Assembly: GCF_037126435.1 (NCBI RefSeq)
Contig: NZ_CP147020.1
Span: 4,477,001-4,541,000 of the forward strand
Direction: 5' to 3'
Length of the DNA: 64,000 bases
DNA from: Bernardetia sp. ABR2-2B
GTDB lineage: Bacteria; Bacteroidota; Bacteroidia; Cytophagales; Bernardetiaceae
The translations under genes and the position numbers were made by a program. Position 1 is the first letter of the stretch. Each line of letters starts with the position of its first letter. The notes under the pieces were generated by a model. The model did no database searches and was not told where the DNA came from. It saw nothing but the letters and a program-made list of their open reading frames with translations. Below are positions 7,434-17,105 of the stretch, one piece after another.

Positions 7434-8759
7434 TTATTTCACAAATTCCCAAGCAAAACTTTGCCCTTTGTGTTCGACAGCAATTTTATTTACAGCACCA
7501 GACGAATAATCAACTGCTCCTTCATATTTATTTTTATCTTTTTGATTGAGCAAAACAGAATTAACTTTTAATCCATTTGTGATGTGTTTTTCAATGCGAT
7601 AATGAAGCGTTGTAGAAAGTGAAGTAGAGGTGTTTTCAGGATACCAACCACGAATTACATCAACAAAGGCAACCAAACTTTCTCCTTGTTCTGTTTTGGT
7701 AGCAAGTCGAACAAAATTATTGATAATTTCTGAACTTTCTACTTCTAGTTCTATCTCCAAATCATTCTCTAAAAAACGATGAGCTAATAGCTTTTTGTTT
7801 GTTTCATTTAAGTTTGGAAACTGTACTCCTGATTGCTCGGCGTAAGTAATAGCTGTTTCATTTCCATTTTCCAAAAGCATTTTTCCTTCATAACTATTCT
7901 GTTCTGATTTCTCAAAACGCACTTTCTCTATTGTTTTGACACCATATTTTTTCTTCATTACGTATTCAAAATAGCTTGAAACAGTTTCTTTGTCATGCTT
8001 CGGAAAAACACCTTTTTTGGGATCAAGAGTTAAAAGAATTTCGCTTCCAGTATCCGTAGTAACAAGAGCATCAAAAGTATTTCCAACAGTTGGAGTGAGT
8101 TTTACTTCTTCTGTTGGAATCCCCATGGATTTGATTAGGTAACGTTTTGTACTTGATTCTAAAATTTCTTTCCAAATAGGTTTCAGAATGCCCGACTTGT
8201 CTCTTCCTGCTCTTACAAAAATAGTGGCAGTAGGTAATGAAGTATCTTCAAAGGTGGTTTGGGCTAAATAAACCCATTCGTCATCTGTGATAGAAGGAGT
8301 TCTTTCTAAATGAATAGTCTCTTTAATGTCTCCCCAATGCTCTTTTTCAAGAGTAAGTTTAGTTACTTTCTGCTCAAAGGCTTTTTCTATTTCAGGCTGT
8401 AAAAAAACTTCTATCTGTTCTTGGTCTGATTTTGCTTTGTCTTTCGGAATAAATTTCTGAATTATGTTATCTTTTGTCAAAATAAGTGTGTCTCCTTTAA
8501 AATCAAATTGATAACTATCAGAAATTCCAAGAGCCATTACTTTTAATGTGTTTTCATTGATTTCGAATTCTTTTTCTGTAATATTATCAAAAATTATCTT
8601 TTCATCTGTAACTTTGAGCGTACTTTTATAATCCGAACGCACCCATTGTCCTTCTAACTGGGAAGAGTCAGAACAACTACTCAAAAAAATAAACCCTAAG
8701 AAACTTCCTATATAAAATAGTTTTGAAAGAGAGTTAGAATATGTATGTTTGAATTTCAT
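7434..8759 (-). CDS. Lipoprotein of unknown function
   Basis: A 441-residue protein with a lipoprotein signal: positively charged start, hydrophobic segment, and lipobox LSSC with C29 as the acylated residue. A Ser/Asp rule residue follows (CSDSS), and export to the outer membrane is plausible. After the signal comes QLEGQWVRSDYKSTLKVTDEKIIF, which looks like a lipocalin-type 'cost of substitution' start seen in many Bacteroidota lipoproteins. The remainder is made of lysine- and glutamate-rich beta-like segments with no motif I recognise. It is alone between miaB and lspA, with a minus-strand -7-like box at 8822-8829 (TACTTTTG on the coding strand). Function unknown. Confidence 0.7.
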   Translation of the reverse strand: MKFKHTYSNSLSKLFYIGSFLGFIFLSSCSDSSQLEGQWVRSDYKSTLKVTDEKIIFDNITEKEFEINENTLKVMALGISDSYQFDFKGDTLILTKDNIIQKFIPKDKAKSDQEQIEVFLQPEIEKAFEQKVTKLTLEKEHWGDIKETIHLERTPSITDDEWVYLAQTTFEDTSLPTATIFVRAGRDKSGILKPIWKEILESSTKRYLIKSMGIPTEEVKLTPTVGNTFDALVTTDTGSEILLTLDPKKGVFPKHDKETVSSYFEYVMKKKYGVKTIEKVRFEKSEQNSYEGKMLLENGNETAITYAEQSGVQFPNLNETNKKLLAHRFLENDLEIELEVESSEIINNFVRLATKTEQGESLVAFVDVIRGWYPENTSTSLSTTLHYRIEKHITNGLKVNSVLLNQKDKNKYEGAVDYSSGAVNKIAVEHKGQSFAWEFVK

Positions 8760-9078
8760 AATAAATTATTTTTGAATAAACTATTTTTATTTAGCATACA
8801 AATCGTATAGCTATAAGGCTGCAAAAGTAAGCAAATTTTGACTTTTTAGATAGACTAGATATTTTAAAATGCTGTAAAAAATCTCATTTAAGATGTTTTT
8901 TTTGAGTTTAGTTGTCTTTTTTATGTTTTTTGTAAGAATTTAATAACTCTAGTCGCTAAAACTTGTTAAGTCTTACTAATTAAACGCTTCATTTTTAATA
9001 AATTTGTAGCTACGTTTTCAAATCTAAATTTATTTAGATTTCAATGCGCTAAATTATTTTTGAATTTCTAAAAAAACA
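8760..9078. other. Intergenic region with divergent -7 boxes
   Basis: 319 nt between two divergent genes. TACTTTTG on the minus strand (8822-8829) faces the lipoprotein gene; TAAATTTG on the plus strand (8999-9006) lies 73 nt before lspA. Neither has a well-spaced -33 TTG. No other gene or RNA is visible. Confidence 0.4.
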
Positions 9079-9840
9079 ATGAAATATCTACCTTATTTTC
9101 TCATTGCGCTAGGCGTAATTCTTATTGACCAAGCTCTCAAATTATATATTCATTCTATACTTTCTTTGGGTGAAGATATTCACGTTTTTGGAGATTGGTT
9201 TAAGCTTCATTACACACTCAACCCTGGAATGGCGTTTGGCATTACGTTAGGTTCTGACTATGGAAAGCTTATCTTGACAGTTTTTAGAATTTTTGCAGGA
9301 ATAGGAATTGCTTTCGTAATGGCTCGTGCTGCGTTGCGTGATGCTCCAAAAGGATTTGTTTTTAGTATGGCTCTTATTTTAGGTGGAGCGTTTGGAAATA
9401 TTGTAGATTCTACTTTTTATGGCGTTTTTATAGAAGGAAATGCTGTTCCGATGTATGGAAATGAACCTAGTTTTTATCCTTGGTTTCACGGACAGGTAAT
9501 TGATATGTTCTATTTTGATATTGCTTCAGGCTATTTTCCAGATAATTTACCTTTTATTGGTGGCGACCATTATTCTTTCTTTCCTATTTTTAATATTGCT
9601 GATGCAGCTATTTTTATTGGAGTTTGTATTATCTTAATTTGGCAAAAGCGTTTCTTTCCAAGAGAAGAAATTGTAGAAACAGAAATTGAAAAAGCTTTAG
9701 AAGACGAACTCAGAGAAGAGAATACAGGAGAGAATACAGAAGAAAATATAGAAACAAAAGAAGTGAAGTCTAATGGAGATACAAACGTATTTTTAGCAGG
9801 AGAAAGTGATATAAGCAAAGATGAAATAAAAGGAAATTAG
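9079..9840 (+). CDS. lspA: Lipoprotein signal peptidase (signal peptidase II)
   Basis: An inner-membrane aspartic protease that removes signal peptides from diacylated prolipoproteins; the window contains several likely substrates. Four transmembrane segments are visible. The catalytic aspartates are in GGAFGNIVDS (D110) and FNIADAAIF (D175). The periplasmic loop between them is long (about 45 residues), as in Bacteroidota homologues. At 253 residues it is longer than the 160-210 usual for the family because of an acidic, Glu/Asn-rich cytoplasmic tail (about residues 200-253) of unknown role. The gene is followed at once by a strong terminator. Confidence 0.95.
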   Translation: MKYLPYFLIALGVILIDQALKLYIHSILSLGEDIHVFGDWFKLHYTLNPGMAFGITLGSDYGKLILTVFRIFAGIGIAFVMARAALRDAPKGFVFSMALILGGAFGNIVDSTFYGVFIEGNAVPMYGNEPSFYPWFHGQVIDMFYFDIASGYFPDNLPFIGGDHYSFFPIFNIADAAIFIGVCIILIWQKRFFPREEIVETEIEKALEDELREENTGENTEENIETKEVKSNGDTNVFLAGESDISKDEIKGN

Positions 9841-9865
9841 TTCTTTCAAATCTATATCTAAGAAA

Positions 9866-9905
9866 AAATCCTGTAAAACTTAAATGGTTTTACAGGATTT
9901 TTAGT
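9866..9905 (+). terminator. Terminator after lspA
   Basis: AAATCCTGTAAAAC (9866-9879) and GTTTTACAGGATTT (9887-9900) form a perfect 14-bp stem, followed by TTTAGTTTTT. Confidence 0.9.
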
Positions 9906-9941
9906 TTTTGGTTACTGATGTTAAGCAGCTAGAAAGCTAAA

Positions 9942-10001
9942 CCCATAACTTTAGTTATGGGAAATTAAGACGTGTTATTTTCCCACGATTAAAATCGTGG
10001 G
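9942..10001. repeat. Paired REP-like palindromes with TTTA/TAAA cores
   Basis: Two 20-nt hairpins in tandem: CCCATAACTTTAGTTATGGG (9942-9961) and CCCACGATTAAAATCGTGGG (9982-10001). Each has an 8-bp perfect stem, and the cores TTTA and TAAA are complements, so the pair is arranged head to head. A similar pair is at 34763-34811. Confidence 0.8.
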
Positions 10002-10058
10002 TTTTGTTTGTTCGTACAAAAAAATACAGACATTTTATTGTTACGTAATATCAGCTAG

Positions 10059-11450
10059 TTACTTCTTTTCTCGCTTTAGTTCCTCTTCTTTAATAGTCAG
10101 TGAATACAAGTCTTTGCCATCTTTATCTTTATAAGTAATTGTCAGAACACGCTCTTTTCGTTTTCCTTCAATTTCAATAACTGCATAATTGTGAGTTTTG
10201 CCAATAAATGATTCTTTAATGGCTGTCGGGTTTTCATCTCCATAAGGAGAAGCTGCACCTGCTGTAAGTGATGAAGAAGTAAAATCATACAAAGGATAAT
10301 CATTTTCACGTTCCATTTTAGTAACTACGCTATGATGACGGTCGCCTGTAAGGAAAATTACACCTTCGATATTCTGTTCTTGAATAGCATCTAAAAGTTT
10401 TTTGCGCTCCTCTGGATAGGTAGAGTAGTTCTCAAAAATGGCACTCTCATTCAAAACCTGCGCCCCCATCACTACAAACTTAAAAGCTGCTTTACTAGAA
10501 ACTAATGATTCGATAAGCCATTGTACTTGTTTTTCTCCCAAATAGTCTTTGTTTTCTGCTTCATAATCCTGCGATTGTCTGAACGTACGATTATCTAACA
10601 TAAAAAACTGAGCATCTCCCCAAGAAAAAACACTTGCAATATCGTTTCCACCATCAATATTATTTGTGTTCTGACTGTGCCAAAAAAGACGGAAAGCTTC
10701 TGTAGTAATATCTTTATTCCAAAATGTATAATCAGAATCGTTAGGACCAAAATCGTGGTCGTCCCAAGTAGAATAATTATGAACAGTAGCCAAAAGTGGT
10801 TGCATTTCTGGAAGCGAACGAGTGTGTGTATAACGGTGCATAATGCCTGAACGGCTGCCCCAGTCTGGCTCACGTAAATAGGTATTATCTCCTCCCCATA
10901 CCATAAAGTCGACGTTTTCTTTATAAATAGAAGTGAAAATTTCGTATTCACTTCCATATCCTTTTCCAGGTCTGTCATTTTTTTCTTCATTGACATAAAC
11001 ACAAGAACCAAACGCAAATTTTATTTTTGGTGGGTCGGTTCTGTATTGCCAAAGAAGTTGAGTTTGGCATTTCAAATCATAATCAAAAAGAATTTCTTTA
11101 CCATCAATGATGACTTTGTATTCATACTTTGTAGAATGTTCAAGGTTTTTCAAAACTGGCTTGGCTACAAAAGCTGTCAGAGAATTGGTTTGGATAGCTT
11201 CTGTAAGTTGAAAAGGAGTATCTGAAATAGCTTTTTCTGTCGCAATATCTAATTTCGGACGGTATGCAATCTGTACTTTTGCTGATTTTTTGGTTTGTAC
11301 CCAAAGACCGATTTCGCTCATTTCAGAATATCCAACCATAGGACCTGATTGAAGAAGTTCTTCTTTAATCTCTTGTTGAGCAAAAGAAAAAGAGAGAGTT
11401 AAAAATAAAAAACAAATAAACAGACTTAGCTTTTTTGTGTGAGTAATCAT
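10059..11450 (-). CDS. PhoD-like alkaline phosphatase (metallophosphatase), secreted
   Basis: A 463-residue protein with a Sec signal peptide (LSLFICFLFLTLSFSFAQ). After an N-terminal Fn3-like domain (about 30-130) it has the metallophosphatase blocks FAFGSCVY, FMVWGGDNTYL, STWDDHDFGPND, FFMLDNRTFR and FLTGDRHHSV. These carry the expected metal ligands (Asp in GGDN, DDHD, HH in GDRHH). The PhoD family hydrolyses phosphodiesters and monoesters in the periplasm or outside the cell, using calcium and iron in characterised members. It is transcribed alone toward lspA. Exact substrate not predictable. Confidence 0.85.
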   Translation of the reverse strand: MITHTKKLSLFICFLFLTLSFSFAQQEIKEELLQSGPMVGYSEMSEIGLWVQTKKSAKVQIAYRPKLDIATEKAISDTPFQLTEAIQTNSLTAFVAKPVLKNLEHSTKYEYKVIIDGKEILFDYDLKCQTQLLWQYRTDPPKIKFAFGSCVYVNEEKNDRPGKGYGSEYEIFTSIYKENVDFMVWGGDNTYLREPDWGSRSGIMHRYTHTRSLPEMQPLLATVHNYSTWDDHDFGPNDSDYTFWNKDITTEAFRLFWHSQNTNNIDGGNDIASVFSWGDAQFFMLDNRTFRQSQDYEAENKDYLGEKQVQWLIESLVSSKAAFKFVVMGAQVLNESAIFENYSTYPEERKKLLDAIQEQNIEGVIFLTGDRHHSVVTKMERENDYPLYDFTSSSLTAGAASPYGDENPTAIKESFIGKTHNYAVIEIEGKRKERVLTITYKDKDGKDLYSLTIKEEELKREKK

Positions 11451-11551
11451 TTTTGAAAATTTTGTAGTTGAATTAAATTAATCATTCGTAAAATTACGCA
11501 TCTTTTCAAGAAAGAGTACAAATTTAGAGTTACTTTATCGATATTGTTTTT

Positions 11552-12994
11552 TTAATATTCATTTGTGGCATCTACGATTTTATGAATAATTTCATCAAGT
11601 AATTTCACTTCATATTGTAGGTAATTTAGATACGATAATACATACTCGTGACTTTCTTCCATTTTTATCAAATTTATCAATCCTAAAATTGTAGCAACAG
11701 GTCTTCTTACTTCATGAGATTGCTGCCAAGCGATTTCTTTCAAGCGTTCGTTTTGTTTTTGTATCCTAATTTCTTTTTGCTTTTGGTTTGTAATATCTGT
11801 TACTGCCAATACAAAAGTTTCTATTTGCTCATTTTTGTTTTTTATAGGAGATACTTTTGTCAAAAACACCTGTTCTTTGTAATCTACTTCATACGAAACC
11901 GTAAGACCTCTCCAAATTTGGGGAATAACTTCTTGTAATTTACGGTATAAGTTGGGAATAAGCATTTCACTAACATGTTTGCCAAAAAAACGGGTTGGTT
12001 CGATATTATATATTTTATAGCCTTGCCCACCAGTATATAAGACTTTCATATTTTTATCTATTAAAGAAATAGAACCATCAGGAAAATTTTGTGCAAGAAT
12101 ATCCAAGTTATTTTTGAGGTCTTTAGCCTTTTTGGTCATATTCTTCTGTTGAGTGATGTTTTCCAAACTATGTGCTATACCAATAATAGTTGAGCTTTTA
12201 TCATAAACAGGCATCATTCTAAATTTCCACCAATTCTCGCCTTCAATTTTTTCTGTCTCAATACTTTCTCCAGCCAATACTTTTTTATAGAGTTCCTTAA
12301 ACTCTGATTGATAGATAGGCAGGATAAAATCTAGTAATAAATCTCCTTTTTGGGGTTCTCTTCCAAAAATTACTTTGCATATATCTTTAGTAACTTGATT
12401 TGTATGAATAATTCTCAAATCTTTACCAATAAAACTTTTTGAATAATTACTGCTTTCATAAAGAGCTTCCATCATATCAAGTGTATGTTCTTGTGTTTGT
12501 ATAGCTTTTTTAGCTAAAAAATGATGTTCAAGCTGCTCAATTGCTAAACCTGCTAAAGATTTGAGAGTTTCTTTTTCTTTTTCAGTAAGTACACGAGGCT
12601 TTTTATCCAAAATGCAAAGTGTACCCAAATTATATTTACCTTCAACTTTCAGAGGCACAGAAGCATAAAAACGCAGTCCAAGTTCTTTACAAATTGAAGC
12701 ATTTTGTGAGTTGGTAGGCTGCTTTGAAATATCTTGTATTTCGAAAATATCATCTGAAAGAATAACAGAACCACAAAATCCTTTTTCTTTTGGTATTTCT
12801 GTTAGGTCTAATCCTTCTACCGATTTAAACCAAACTCTATCTTCATCTACCAAAGAAATAAGAGAAATAGGAGCATTGAATAATTGGGTAGCAAATTTAG
12901 TGATTTTATCAAATGCACTATCGGAGGGGGTATCTATTATTTGATATTTTTTTAGAATATTCAGACGTTCTTTTTCAGAATAGGTGTCGAACAT
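11552..12994 (-). CDS. GAF-PAS-PAS sensor protein with HisKA domain but no HATPase domain
   Basis: A 480-residue cytoplasmic sensor. GAF domain about 20-160 (APISLISLVDEDRVWFKS, GFCGSVI, FYASVPLKV, LGTLCILD), PAS about 175-285 with PAC-like NITQQ, a second PAS about 300-410 (GGQGYKIYNIEPTRFFGK, VTDITNQKQKE), then a HisKA-like helical hairpin with the H-box WQQSHEVRRPVATILGLINL. The protein stops about 50 residues later (LLDEIIHKIVDATNEY), with no N, G1 or G2 boxes of a kinase ATPase domain. The H-box histidine is present, so it could be a phosphotransfer or dimerisation module. No response regulator is adjacent. The stop is a clean TAA and no HATPase sequence follows in another frame downstream. 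Confidence 0.8.
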   Translation of the reverse strand: MFDTYSEKERLNILKKYQIIDTPSDSAFDKITKFATQLFNAPISLISLVDEDRVWFKSVEGLDLTEIPKEKGFCGSVILSDDIFEIQDISKQPTNSQNASICKELGLRFYASVPLKVEGKYNLGTLCILDKKPRVLTEKEKETLKSLAGLAIEQLEHHFLAKKAIQTQEHTLDMMEALYESSNYSKSFIGKDLRIIHTNQVTKDICKVIFGREPQKGDLLLDFILPIYQSEFKELYKKVLAGESIETEKIEGENWWKFRMMPVYDKSSTIIGIAHSLENITQQKNMTKKAKDLKNNLDILAQNFPDGSISLIDKNMKVLYTGGQGYKIYNIEPTRFFGKHVSEMLIPNLYRKLQEVIPQIWRGLTVSYEVDYKEQVFLTKVSPIKNKNEQIETFVLAVTDITNQKQKEIRIQKQNERLKEIAWQQSHEVRRPVATILGLINLIKMEESHEYVLSYLNYLQYEVKLLDEIIHKIVDATNEY

Positions 12995-13586
12995 AAGAAT
13001 AATAATATTTTTGGAGGTAATGGTATTTTCATGAGTTTCAATTTAAAACGGATAGGATTATTTTTTGTTTTGTGTTTCTATATGATTTACTATTTATGTT
13101 TGTTCTATATAAGATTTTCAAACTATAAAATACTATCATTATGAATCATTTTACTATTGTTCTTAAGAAAGTTTTATCGTAGATATATAAAGTTAAATCA
13201 CACTTAATTTGCTGTTTGTCGTTGAGGCAATATAAGATTAAGTATAGAAAATATAATTTACTGATTGTAAGTGATTTATGATTTAAAAATAGTCTTTCGA
13301 TTAATTTCTATTCATTGGTTATAAGACTTTCTTTAAAATTGCAAATTCCCTTTCAGATTCGTAACTTTGTATGTTATTACAAATCAATAGGCTCTGCCAT
13401 TTTGTCGGTTTCACTTCTATCAATCCTTCTTTTTTATTCATTTTAAATAAATTTTGAGCAAAAAAACGTCTTTGCTTAATTTTTGACTTACAGATAAACT
13501 AGAAAAAGATTGATCAAAATCTTCAAAATCAAAAAAGTAAAAGGTAGCTATTTAACAAGCAATCAATACGAACTATATAAAATATT
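12995..13586. other. 592-nt intergenic region before secA
   Basis: Very AT-rich, between the divergent sensor gene and secA. I see no ORF with coding character, no RNA gene and no strong hairpin. The only supported element is the secA promoter candidate at 13339-13369. Confidence 0.5.
13339..13369 (+). promoter_or_regulatory. Candidate secA promoter
   Basis: TTG (13339-13341), 20-nt spacer, TAACTTTG (13362-13369): a good fit to the Bacteroidota housekeeping promoter. It predicts a leader of about 210 nt before the secA ATG at 13587. Confidence 0.55.
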
Positions 13587-16500
13587 ATGTTTAATTCAAT
13601 AACAAACGTGGTCGCTAAAGTATTCGGTACAAAATCGGAACGAGATCGCAAAAAACTTGTTCCTTATGTAGAGCAAGTAAATTCAGAATATAAGAAACTT
13701 CACGGCTTAACTGATGACCAGTTGAGAGAAAAAACTCGTGATGTAAGAGATGAAATAAATCAACATGTTGCTCAAATAGACACAAGTATTGCAGACTACA
13801 AAAAGCAAATTGCAGATGAGCCAGAAATGGACATCAATGCAAAAGAAAAAATATTTGTACAGATAGATAAGCTAGAAAAAGATAGAAATATAAAGCTAGA
13901 TGAAGTATTAGACAGAGTATTGCCACTTGTTTTTGCTATTGTAAAAGATACAGCCAGACGTTTTACACAAAACAAAAAAATTACGGTAAAAGCAACTGAC
14001 CATGACCGTAGAATTATTCAGAAAAGACAACAAGAAGGACGCTATAACAACGAAATTGAAATTGTAGGTGAAGGAGATAATGCTCAAGCAATATGGCACA
14101 ACAAATGGACAGCCATGGGGCAAGAAATGGAGTGGAACATGATTCATTACGACGTTCAGATTATGGGTGGCGTAGTGCTTTATGAAGGTAAAATTTCGGA
14201 AATGGCAACAGGAGAAGGTAAAACATTAGTAGCTACTCTTCCTGCATTTTTACGTGCTTTGTCTGGAAAAGGAGTTCATGTGATTACAGTTAATGATTAT
14301 CTTGCAAAACGAGATTCGGAGTGGGTCGCACCTATTTTTGAGTTTCATGAAATGAATGTAGATTGTATTGATAAGCATCAGCCAAACACAGAAGCAAGAA
14401 GAAAAGCTTACGCAGCAGATATTACTTACGGAACAAATAACGAATTTGGTTTTGATTATTTGCGTGATAATATGTCTCGTGAAACCGAAGAGCTTGTTCA
14501 ACGTGGACATTATTTTGCCATGATTGATGAGGTAGATTCAGTTTTGATTGATGATGCTCGTACACCTCTTATTATTTCGGGTCCTGTTCAAGATGCAGGA
14601 ACACAAGAATACGATATTTTTAAGCCTCGTATAGAAAAACTCGTCGCTCTTCAACGCAAACTAGCACAGGATTTCTTACAAGAAGCCAAACAAAAGATAA
14701 AAGCTGGAAACGAGAGTGAAGGTGGTCTATCACTTTTCAGAGCCTTTAGAGGATTGCCAGAATATAAGCCTTTGATTAAGTTTTTGAGTGAGCCAGGTAT
14801 GAAGGCGTTGCTTCAAAAAACAGAGAATGAATATTTGGCAGATAATGCTCGTCGTATGCCAGAAGCAGATGAGCCTTTGTATTTCTTTATAGAGAAAAAA
14901 CAAAATAAAGTTCAGCTTACAGAAAAAGGAACAGCAGCCATCACTAAAGATGGAGAAGACCCACGCTTTTTTATTCTCCCAGATGTAGCAACACAAATTG
15001 CTCGTATAGATAACGACAAAGACTTTACAGACAAGCAGAAATTAGAAACAAAGGAAAAACTTCTGACAGATTATTCTATCAAAACATCACGTATTCATAC
15101 TGTAACGCAGCTTTTGAAGGCTTATACGCTTTTTGAAAAAGATACAGATTATGTAGTGATGGAAGATAAGGTAAAAATTGTAGATGAAAAAACAGGGCGT
15201 ATTATGGATGGTCGCCGTTATTCTGATGGTCTGCACCAAGCCTTAGAAGCAAAAGAAAGCGTAGAAATTGAAGATGCAACTCAAACCTATGCAACAGTTA
15301 CTCTTCAAAATTATTTCCGTATGTACTACCGTCTTTCTGGTATGACAGGTACAGCAGAAACAGAAGCAACAGAGTTTTGGGAAATCTATAAACTTGATGT
15401 TGTCATTATTCCTACTAATCGTCCGATTCAAAGAGATGATAGACAAGACAAAATTTTCCGTTCTGTTCGTGAGAAGTACAATGCAGTAGCTGATGAAATT
15501 CAACATTCTGTAAAAGAAGGAAGACCTGTTCTTGTAGGTACAACCACAGTAGAAAATTCAGAGATTTTGAGTAGAATGCTACAAATGCGTAAGATTCCAC
15601 ACGAGGTGTTGAATGCAAAGCAGCATCAAAAAGAATCTGAAATTGTAGCAAAAGCAGGTGTTTCTGGAAGCGTTACGATTGCAACTAACATGGCAGGACG
15701 TGGAACAGATATTAAACTTTCCCCTGAATCTAAAAAAGCAGGTGGACTTGCAATTATCGGAACAGAACGACATGATTCTCGCCGTGTTGATAGACAGCTT
15801 CGTGGTCGTGCTGGTCGTCAGGGAGATGTGGGTATTTCACAATTCTTTGTTTCTTTAGAAGATCCATTGATGCGTATGTTTGGTTCGGACAGAATTGCTA
15901 AAATTATGGATAGATTGGGGTTAGAAGAAGGCGAAGTAATTCAGCATTCTATGATTACAAAATCTATCGAAAATGCACAACGTAAGGTAGAAGAAAACCA
16001 TTTTGGTTCTCGTAAAAACCTTCTTGAGTATGATGATGTAATGAATCAGCAGAGAGAAGTTATCTACAAACGTCGTCGTAATGCACTTTTTGGAGAGCGT
16101 TTGGAGTTGGATATTATGCTTATTTTTGCAAAAGTATCAGACCAGTTAGTACAGATTTATAAAGGAGATTTTGAGTCTTTCCATTTAGAAGTATTTTCTC
16201 TTTTAGGAATCCAAACAGACATTACTAAATCTGAATTCCAATCACTTGGCGACCAAACTATTTCTCAACGTCTTTATGAAGAAGCTTACAACGCTTATCG
16301 TCAGAAAAATAAAGATATTGCAGCAAAGGTAGTTCCGACTTTAGAAAACATTCATGCAGAACGTGGTAATAATGCAAGAGAAATCATTATTCCAATTACT
16401 GACCAGCGTAGAATGGTTCAGATGCCAGTCAATATTGTAGAGACGATAGAGAAAAAAGGAGCGAATTTAGTTTCGACTTTAGAGCAAACAATGGTACTTT

Positions 16501-17003
16501 CTATCATCGATAATCTTTGGAAAGAGCATTTAAGAAATATGGATGATTTGAGACAGCAAGTACAGATGGCTCGTTTCGAACAAAAAGATCCATTAGTCAT
16601 CTATAAAATGGAAGCATTTCAGTTATTTAGGTCTCTTTTAGATGAGATTAATCAAGAAATTACTTCTTTCCTTTCTCGTGCAAAACTTCACGAACCTGAC
16701 CCAGAAGAATTAGAAGCTCTTCAAAATGCACAACGTCGTCAGCTTGAGGCTCAAATGCGTAGAGAACAACAGGCTAAACAGCAAATGGAAGTAAATCGTG
16801 CAGAAGATGTTGATACTACAAGTGATAATCAAAGAGCAAACGGAACGCAGCAAAATGTCTCTCCAACTGCTCCAAGAACGGTTTCACAAGAACCTGGGAG
16901 AAATGATGTTGTTACGGTTCGTTATAAGAATGGACAAGTAAAACAAGGAAAATACAAAAGTGTAATGAGTGATGTACGAAAAGGAGAATGCGTAGTAATC
17001 TAA
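13587..17003 (+). CDS. secA: Preprotein translocase ATPase SecA
   Basis: The motor of the Sec pathway that pushes preproteins through SecYEG. At 1138 residues it is long compared with about 900 in E. coli, as in other Bacteroidota. Walker A lies in MATGEGKTLVATLPAFLRAL (about 206-213) with HVITVNDYLAKRD after it, the DEAD-like box MIDEVDSVLIDDARTPLIISG near 313, and helicase domain II motifs in VGTTTVENSE, TNMAGRGTDIKL and DRQLRGRAGRQGD. The C-terminus ends GRNDVVTVRYKNGQVKQGKY...GECVVI; the usual zinc-binding tail (CxCxSGxxxxxCH or H) is absent. Convergent terminator follows. Confidence 0.96.
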   Translation: MFNSITNVVAKVFGTKSERDRKKLVPYVEQVNSEYKKLHGLTDDQLREKTRDVRDEINQHVAQIDTSIADYKKQIADEPEMDINAKEKIFVQIDKLEKDRNIKLDEVLDRVLPLVFAIVKDTARRFTQNKKITVKATDHDRRIIQKRQQEGRYNNEIEIVGEGDNAQAIWHNKWTAMGQEMEWNMIHYDVQIMGGVVLYEGKISEMATGEGKTLVATLPAFLRALSGKGVHVITVNDYLAKRDSEWVAPIFEFHEMNVDCIDKHQPNTEARRKAYAADITYGTNNEFGFDYLRDNMSRETEELVQRGHYFAMIDEVDSVLIDDARTPLIISGPVQDAGTQEYDIFKPRIEKLVALQRKLAQDFLQEAKQKIKAGNESEGGLSLFRAFRGLPEYKPLIKFLSEPGMKALLQKTENEYLADNARRMPEADEPLYFFIEKKQNKVQLTEKGTAAITKDGEDPRFFILPDVATQIARIDNDKDFTDKQKLETKEKLLTDYSIKTSRIHTVTQLLKAYTLFEKDTDYVVMEDKVKIVDEKTGRIMDGRRYSDGLHQALEAKESVEIEDATQTYATVTLQNYFRMYYRLSGMTGTAETEATEFWEIYKLDVVIIPTNRPIQRDDRQDKIFRSVREKYNAVADEIQHSVKEGRPVLVGTTTVENSEILSRMLQMRKIPHEVLNAKQHQKESEIVAKAGVSGSVTIATNMAGRGTDIKLSPESKKAGGLAIIGTERHDSRRVDRQLRGRAGRQGDVGISQFFVSLEDPLMRMFGSDRIAKIMDRLGLEEGEVIQHSMITKSIENAQRKVEENHFGSRKNLLEYDDVMNQQREVIYKRRRNALFGERLELDIMLIFAKVSDQLVQIYKGDFESFHLEVFSLLGIQTDITKSEFQSLGDQTISQRLYEEAYNAYRQKNKDIAAKVVPTLENIHAERGNNAREIIIPITDQRRMVQMPVNIVETIEKKGANLVSTLEQTMVLSIIDNLWKEHLRNMDDLRQQVQMARFEQKDPLVIYKMEAFQLFRSLLDEINQEITSFLSRAKLHEPDPEELEALQNAQRRQLEAQMRREQQAKQQMEVNRAEDVDTTSDNQRANGTQQNVSPTAPRTVSQEPGRNDVVTVRYKNGQVKQGKYKSVMSDVRKGECVVI

Positions 17004-17053
17004 TTACTTTCAATTTCAGAATATTCATATAGCACATATTTACCTTTAAAATC

Positions 17054-17088
17054 AAAAGCAACTTCGATAAAACGAAGTTGCTTTTTTT
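17054..17088. terminator. Bidirectional terminator between secA and the DUF6607 gene
   Basis: AAAAGCAACTTCG (17054-17066) and CGAAGTTGCTTTT (17073-17085) form a perfect 13-bp stem with A and T flanks, between convergent genes. Confidence 0.9.
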
Positions 17089-17105
17089 ATGACTTTTTCA
17101 AATTA

